Shown here one piece after another: positions 61,298-64,000 of a DNA stretch of 64,000 nt. The position numbers and the translations under genes were made by a program. Below the pieces are notes generated by a model. It did not search any database, had not been told where the DNA came from, and saw only the letters and a program-made list of their open reading frames with translations. Numbering within the stretch: the first letter of the stretch is position 1; each line of letters opens with the position of its first letter. Origin of the DNA: Luteibacter mycovicinus (GTDB lineage Bacteria > Pseudomonadota > Gammaproteobacteria > Xanthomonadales > Rhodanobacteraceae); assembly GCF_000745235.1 (NCBI RefSeq), contig NZ_JQNL01000001.1, positions 4,561,267 to 4,625,266 of the forward strand. Reading direction: 5' to 3'.

Positions 61298-61325
61298 TAT
61301 TCGCATAATGTATATTATGTCAAAT
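61298..61325. other. Chromosomal dif site / right att junction
   Basis: 28 bp: XerC arm TATTCGCATAA, centre TGTATA, XerD arm TTATGTCAAAT. It differs little from E. coli dif (centre and inner halves identical). The left arm comes from the phage, the right arm from the chromosome, so a working dif is rebuilt by integration. It marks the chromosome terminus, where XerCD resolves dimers (known function). Confidence 0.88.
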
Positions 61326-61410
61326 TGCGAATTCATTCTCGCGGTGTCTTCATGGCTCCGTTGTCGTCACCTGTCCTTGGTGGCCGCTGGCCTCAGGCTA
61401 AGCTGGGCCC

Positions 61411-62110
61411 TTGGGTACTTGCCACCGTCGGTCATCGGGTGGCGCTGCTGTCGACGGCGCACGGCTCAAGCAGCTAATCAACCCGTGCGAGCAGTCGGCC
61501 ATTCGCATGGTACTGAGCCGGGCCGCTCGGCGGAAGTCAAGCGCGGCGAGCGACCGCGCAAGAAGACGGCGATCACTTTGGCTGAGTTGGAGTCGATGCT
61601 GGCGACTTGCGACGACAGCCTGGAATGCTTGTGCGACTGCGCCGTACTCTGCTTCGCCTTGTCCAGTGGCGGCCGGCGACGCAGCGAGGTAGCGGCGGCC
61701 GACCTGCGCGACCTACGCCGCATCGGCCCACAGGATTCATCTACCGGCTAGAACACAGCACGACGCAACAAGCCGCATAACCGCGACGTCGCCCCCGGAC
61801 AAGCCCGTCTTGGATCGCGCCGCCCAGGCCTGGAGGTTTGGTTGGTCACCGCCGGCATCACCGAGGGAGCGATTTTTCGGCGATTGTGGAAGCAGCCCGT
61901 CGGCCCCGCCTCTCACCGGCCGCGGTGGGCGAGATCGTGCAGCGGCGCGCCAAGCTGGGGACTGGAAGGCAACTTTGGCGGCATAGTCTGCGCTCGGGGT
62001 TCGCGATCAAGGCGAGCCGCCAAGGGGTGCCATTGCAGGCAATCATGGCGATGACCGAGCACCGTGCGGTGTCTAGCGTGATGGGGTACTACCAGACTCA
62101 GGTGTCGCAG
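61411..62110 (+). pseudogene. Tyrosine recombinase (integrase) remnant, frameshifted
   Basis: Three frames together give a recognisable phage-type integrase: a core with SGGRRRSEVAAADLRDLRR (first catalytic Arg), then ITEGAIFRRLWKQPVG, then RHSLRSGF (HxxR), TEHRAV and MGYYQ (nucleophile Tyr). Stops and frame changes near 61500, 61750 and 61950 break it, and the N-terminal DNA-binding part is not seen. It starts about 85 bp right of dif and may be an older integrated element. Confidence 0.7.
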
Positions 62111-62247
62111 ATAATCCCGCCGTGTACTTGCTTGATTCTGCAAACAACGGATAACGGGTCGTTGGCCGAGCGAGCGCTGACGTTTATTCTGTGGTCTCAG
62201 GCATTGCGACGCCAATTGGGCATAGTTCTCGAGGAGGGACACTTTTT

Positions 62248-62996
62248 GTGGCCACGACGTCAAAGATCGAATGGACCGAGCAGACGTGGAATCCGATTAC
62301 GGGTTGCACCAAGTTATCGGCTGGCTGCAAGCATTGTTATGCGGAGACGCTCGCCCGCCGTCTGGAGGCCATGGGCACACCGGGCTACGAGAACGGTTTC
62401 GCGTTGACCTTGATGCCTCAACGCCTTGAGGAGCCACTGCGCCGCAAGAAGCCCACGATTTACTTTGTCAATTCCATGTCCGACCTATTCCATGAAAAGG
62501 TCCCAGATGACTATATCGAGCGCATCGTGGATGTCATGGCACGGACACCACATCACTCTTTTCAAGTGCTGACCAAGCGCGCTGCTCGAATGGCGCGCTT
62601 CTTCAAAGCACGCGCTGTGCCTGACAACGTTTGGCTAGGAGTATCGGTTGAAATAGAAAGCATGGACTGCCTCGAATCGATCACTTACGCAGCATCAATG
62701 CGCGCATTCGGTTTTTGTCCATCGAGCCTCTGTTAGAGGATTTAGGTGCACTCAATCTCTCGGACATTCATTGGGTCATCGTCGGCGGCGAGTCAGGGCC
62801 TAAGGCACGTCCCATGGCTCCTGAGTGGGCCGAATCCGTGCGCGTCCAGTGCAAGAAGCAGAAAGTTGCCTTCTTCTTCAAGCAATGGGGTGGCTGGGGG
62901 GCGGACGGAATGCGGCGTGCAAAGTCCAAGAATGGCCGTCTTCTGAACGGTCGCACATGGGATGAAATGCCTGCTACGCTGCATTCTTGGGGATAA
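62248..62996 (+). pseudogene. Gp37/Gp68-family three-Cys-motif protein, frameshifted
   Basis: GTG at 62248 after GAGGAGGG. The protein opens IEWTEQTWNPITGC and shows the family Cys motif CTKLSAGCKHCY (C-x6-C-x2-C, radical-SAM-like), then YFVNSMSDLFHE and FQVLTKRAARM. Near 62652 a run GAAATAG should be GAAAATAG: restoring one A gives VENRKHGLPRIDHLRSIN and a clean frame on to FLSIEPLLEDLG, GGESG and TGA at 62994-62996 (about 249 aa). It directly precedes its usual partner, TcmP. Confidence 0.8.
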
Positions 62997-63014
62997 TCAG
63001 GAGGATGACCTGTC

Positions 63015-64000
63015 ATGGCAAAAGGGGCTACGAGTGGTCGCTCGATGGAGCGTTGCCCGTTATAGAGGACCATAGTCGCGCCAAGCACGACGTGCTGCGA
63101 GCGTATTTGATCAACTACCTGCGAATTCTTGCGCAGCACCCGCGCAGTGAGGGGATTCGCGTCACTCTTGTTGACGGCTTTGCTGGCGGCGGCCGGTATC
63201 GCACGGAATCGGGCGAACAAGTGAGTGGCTCTCCGATAGTGCTGCTGGAGGCACTTCAAGAGGCGCGCGCACTAGTTGCTATGGACCGGAAGCAGCGCGG
63301 TATCCGTACGCCCTACGTCATTGACGCTCATGTCCATTTGGTCGAACAAAATCGATCGACATGTGCGTTTCCGGAAGCTGATAGCGGACAGCTCACTGAC
63401 GAACTCATTAGATACGCGAGTCACGATTCATGGAAACGATTTTCATCGAGCGCTTCCAGGCATTCTGAAGGACATCCAGGATCGGCAGCGGCGCAACGGC
63501 CGGAGCGTTTTCATCCTCGACCAATACGGCTGGAGCCAAGTCAATCTCGACGCCGTCAAGCAAATTTTCACGGAACTTCCGTATGCAGAGGTGTTCCTCA
63601 CCTGGATGATCGATAATCTGATCAATTTCCTGTCCGAGCAGATGATCGACAAACTCAATCCCGCGTTGCAACGCACAGGCCTGGGGAAAGCAATTACGGC
63701 GGAACAGCTGCTGGCGATCAAGCAGACAGGTGCCGGACATGACGGTGACCTCGCCTGGCGGCGTGCCATCCAGACGCTGATGACCGGTCAAATTCGTGCA
63801 AGTTCCGGTGCAGCGTTTAGCACGCCTTTCTACATCGTTCCTCGCAATAGCCGTCGTGGTTACTGGCTCCTGCATTTGGCTCGTCATTGGCGGGCTAACG
63901 AAGAAATGAAGCGCATCCACTGGGGAAGCAATAATCTCCACCACCCAGGCGGAGCTGGCTTCAATATGCTCGGGTACTTGGGAAACCACGGCCAGCTCGC
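63015..64000 (+). pseudogene. TcmP-type three-Cys-motif partner protein, frameshifted, runs off the window
   Basis: ATG at 63015, 10 bp after AGGAGG. One G seems missing in the AAAAGGGG run (63018-63025); the family sequence then continues as GYEWSLDGALPVIEDHSRAK, VTLVDGFAGGGRY and GSPIVLLEAL. A second frame change near 63400-63425 leads into VTIHGNDFHRALP, FILDQYGWSQVNLD and VFLTWMIDNLINFLSEQ, open to the window end. DGFAGGG resembles a methyltransferase-type nucleotide loop. Known to occur beside Gp37/Gp68 proteins; biochemical role unknown. Confidence 0.75.

Larger units (their letters stand above)
54217..61299. mobile_element. Prophage unit 3 (7083 bp)
   Basis: Same gene set but 36 bp shorter than unit 1, from dozens of one- or two-base deletions spread through both coding and non-coding parts. 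Very few substitutions. Rep, major coat, pIII-like, DUF2523 and Zot genes are all frameshifted as written. Confidence 0.9.
39986..61315. mobile_element. Inovirus (filamentous phage) prophage array, three tandem copies at dif
   Basis: Three direct repeats of about 7.1 kb with the gene order of Xanthomonas-type filamentous phages (repressor, small early genes, Rep, ssDNA-binding protein, coats, adsorption protein, DUF2523, Zot). Each boundary carries the 16-bp core TTCGCATAATGTATAT. There is no phage integrase inside the units, so integration must use host XerC/XerD at dif, as known for Cf1, phiLf and CTX. Tandem arrays allow rolling-circle production of phage genomes from the chromosome, by analogy with CTX. 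Confidence 0.92.

Noticed and set aside
39986..61315. CRISPR array or integron as explanation for the repeats
   Set aside because: The repeat unit is about 7.1 kb with phage genes and Xer-type junctions; no short regularly spaced repeats or attC sites are seen.
61838..62407. Single 189-codon ORF as an intact gene
   Set aside because: Only its first half is integrase-like; the rest is an out-of-frame reading of the Gp37/Gp68 gene.
1..64000. tRNA or rRNA genes
   Set aside because: No cloverleaf or rRNA-like sequence was recognised on either strand; integration is at dif rather than a tRNA.

Overview
The window is GC-rich chromosomal DNA of a gammaproteobacterium, most likely of the Xanthomonadales/Lysobacterales (Rhodanobacteraceae such as Luteibacter or Dyella). 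This is inferred from the protein families, the codon use and a Xanthomonas-type dif site with an integrated Cf1/phiLf-like filamentous phage; the genus is not proven by the sequence.

Layout. 1-4051 is housekeeping or metabolic sequence: a phosphocholine-type phospholipase C entering from outside the window, a LysR regulator divergent from an SDR dehydrogenase, and a truncated alcohol dehydrogenase. 4092-16278 is a lineage-specific accessory island of secreted or membrane proteins of unknown function: three paralogues with a signal peptide and C-terminal membrane helices, two RCC1-repeat proteins, an orphan and apparently dead Hint domain, several signal-peptide hypotheticals and several gene scraps. 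It is bordered by remnants of a TolC-type gene (left) and an efflux or type I secretion adaptor gene (right), both on the minus strand, so it seems to have replaced the middle of an older exporter operon. 16825-39851 is ordinary chromosome: bestrophin, a GH13 trehalose-synthase-like enzyme, DsbA-like and VOC proteins, an M1 aminopeptidase lipoprotein, an MBL hydrolase, a PepSY membrane protein, an aldehyde dehydrogenase, an FAD oxidoreductase, a TetR/oxidoreductase divergent pair with a clear double operator, a LOV-type hybrid histidine kinase, an RND efflux operon (adaptor-pump-outer membrane factor, each overlapping by 4 bp) and an epoxide-hydrolase-like enzyme.

39986-61315 holds three head-to-tail copies (7119, 7112 and 7083 bp) of an inovirus inserted at the chromosomal dif site, which is regenerated at 61298-61325. 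Each unit has a divergent repressor/early-gene switch, small early proteins, a major-coat-like protein fused to zinc ribbons, Rep, an ssDNA-binding protein, minor and major coats, an adsorption protein (pIII-like), DUF2523 (pVI-like), Zot (pI-like), a three-hairpin intergenic region and a minus-strand 91-aa gene. The phage att site lies inside the repressor gene, so integration changes the repressor's C-terminus. Copy 1 is clean, copy 2 has about ten single-base deletions and copy 3 several dozen, mostly in short homopolymers with very few substitutions. This looks more like consensus error than decay.

61326-64000, to the right of dif, carries a broken tyrosine recombinase and a frameshifted Gp37/Gp68 (three-Cys motif) plus TcmP partner pair, a conserved but poorly understood mobile gene pair. 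No tRNA, rRNA or CRISPR array was seen.
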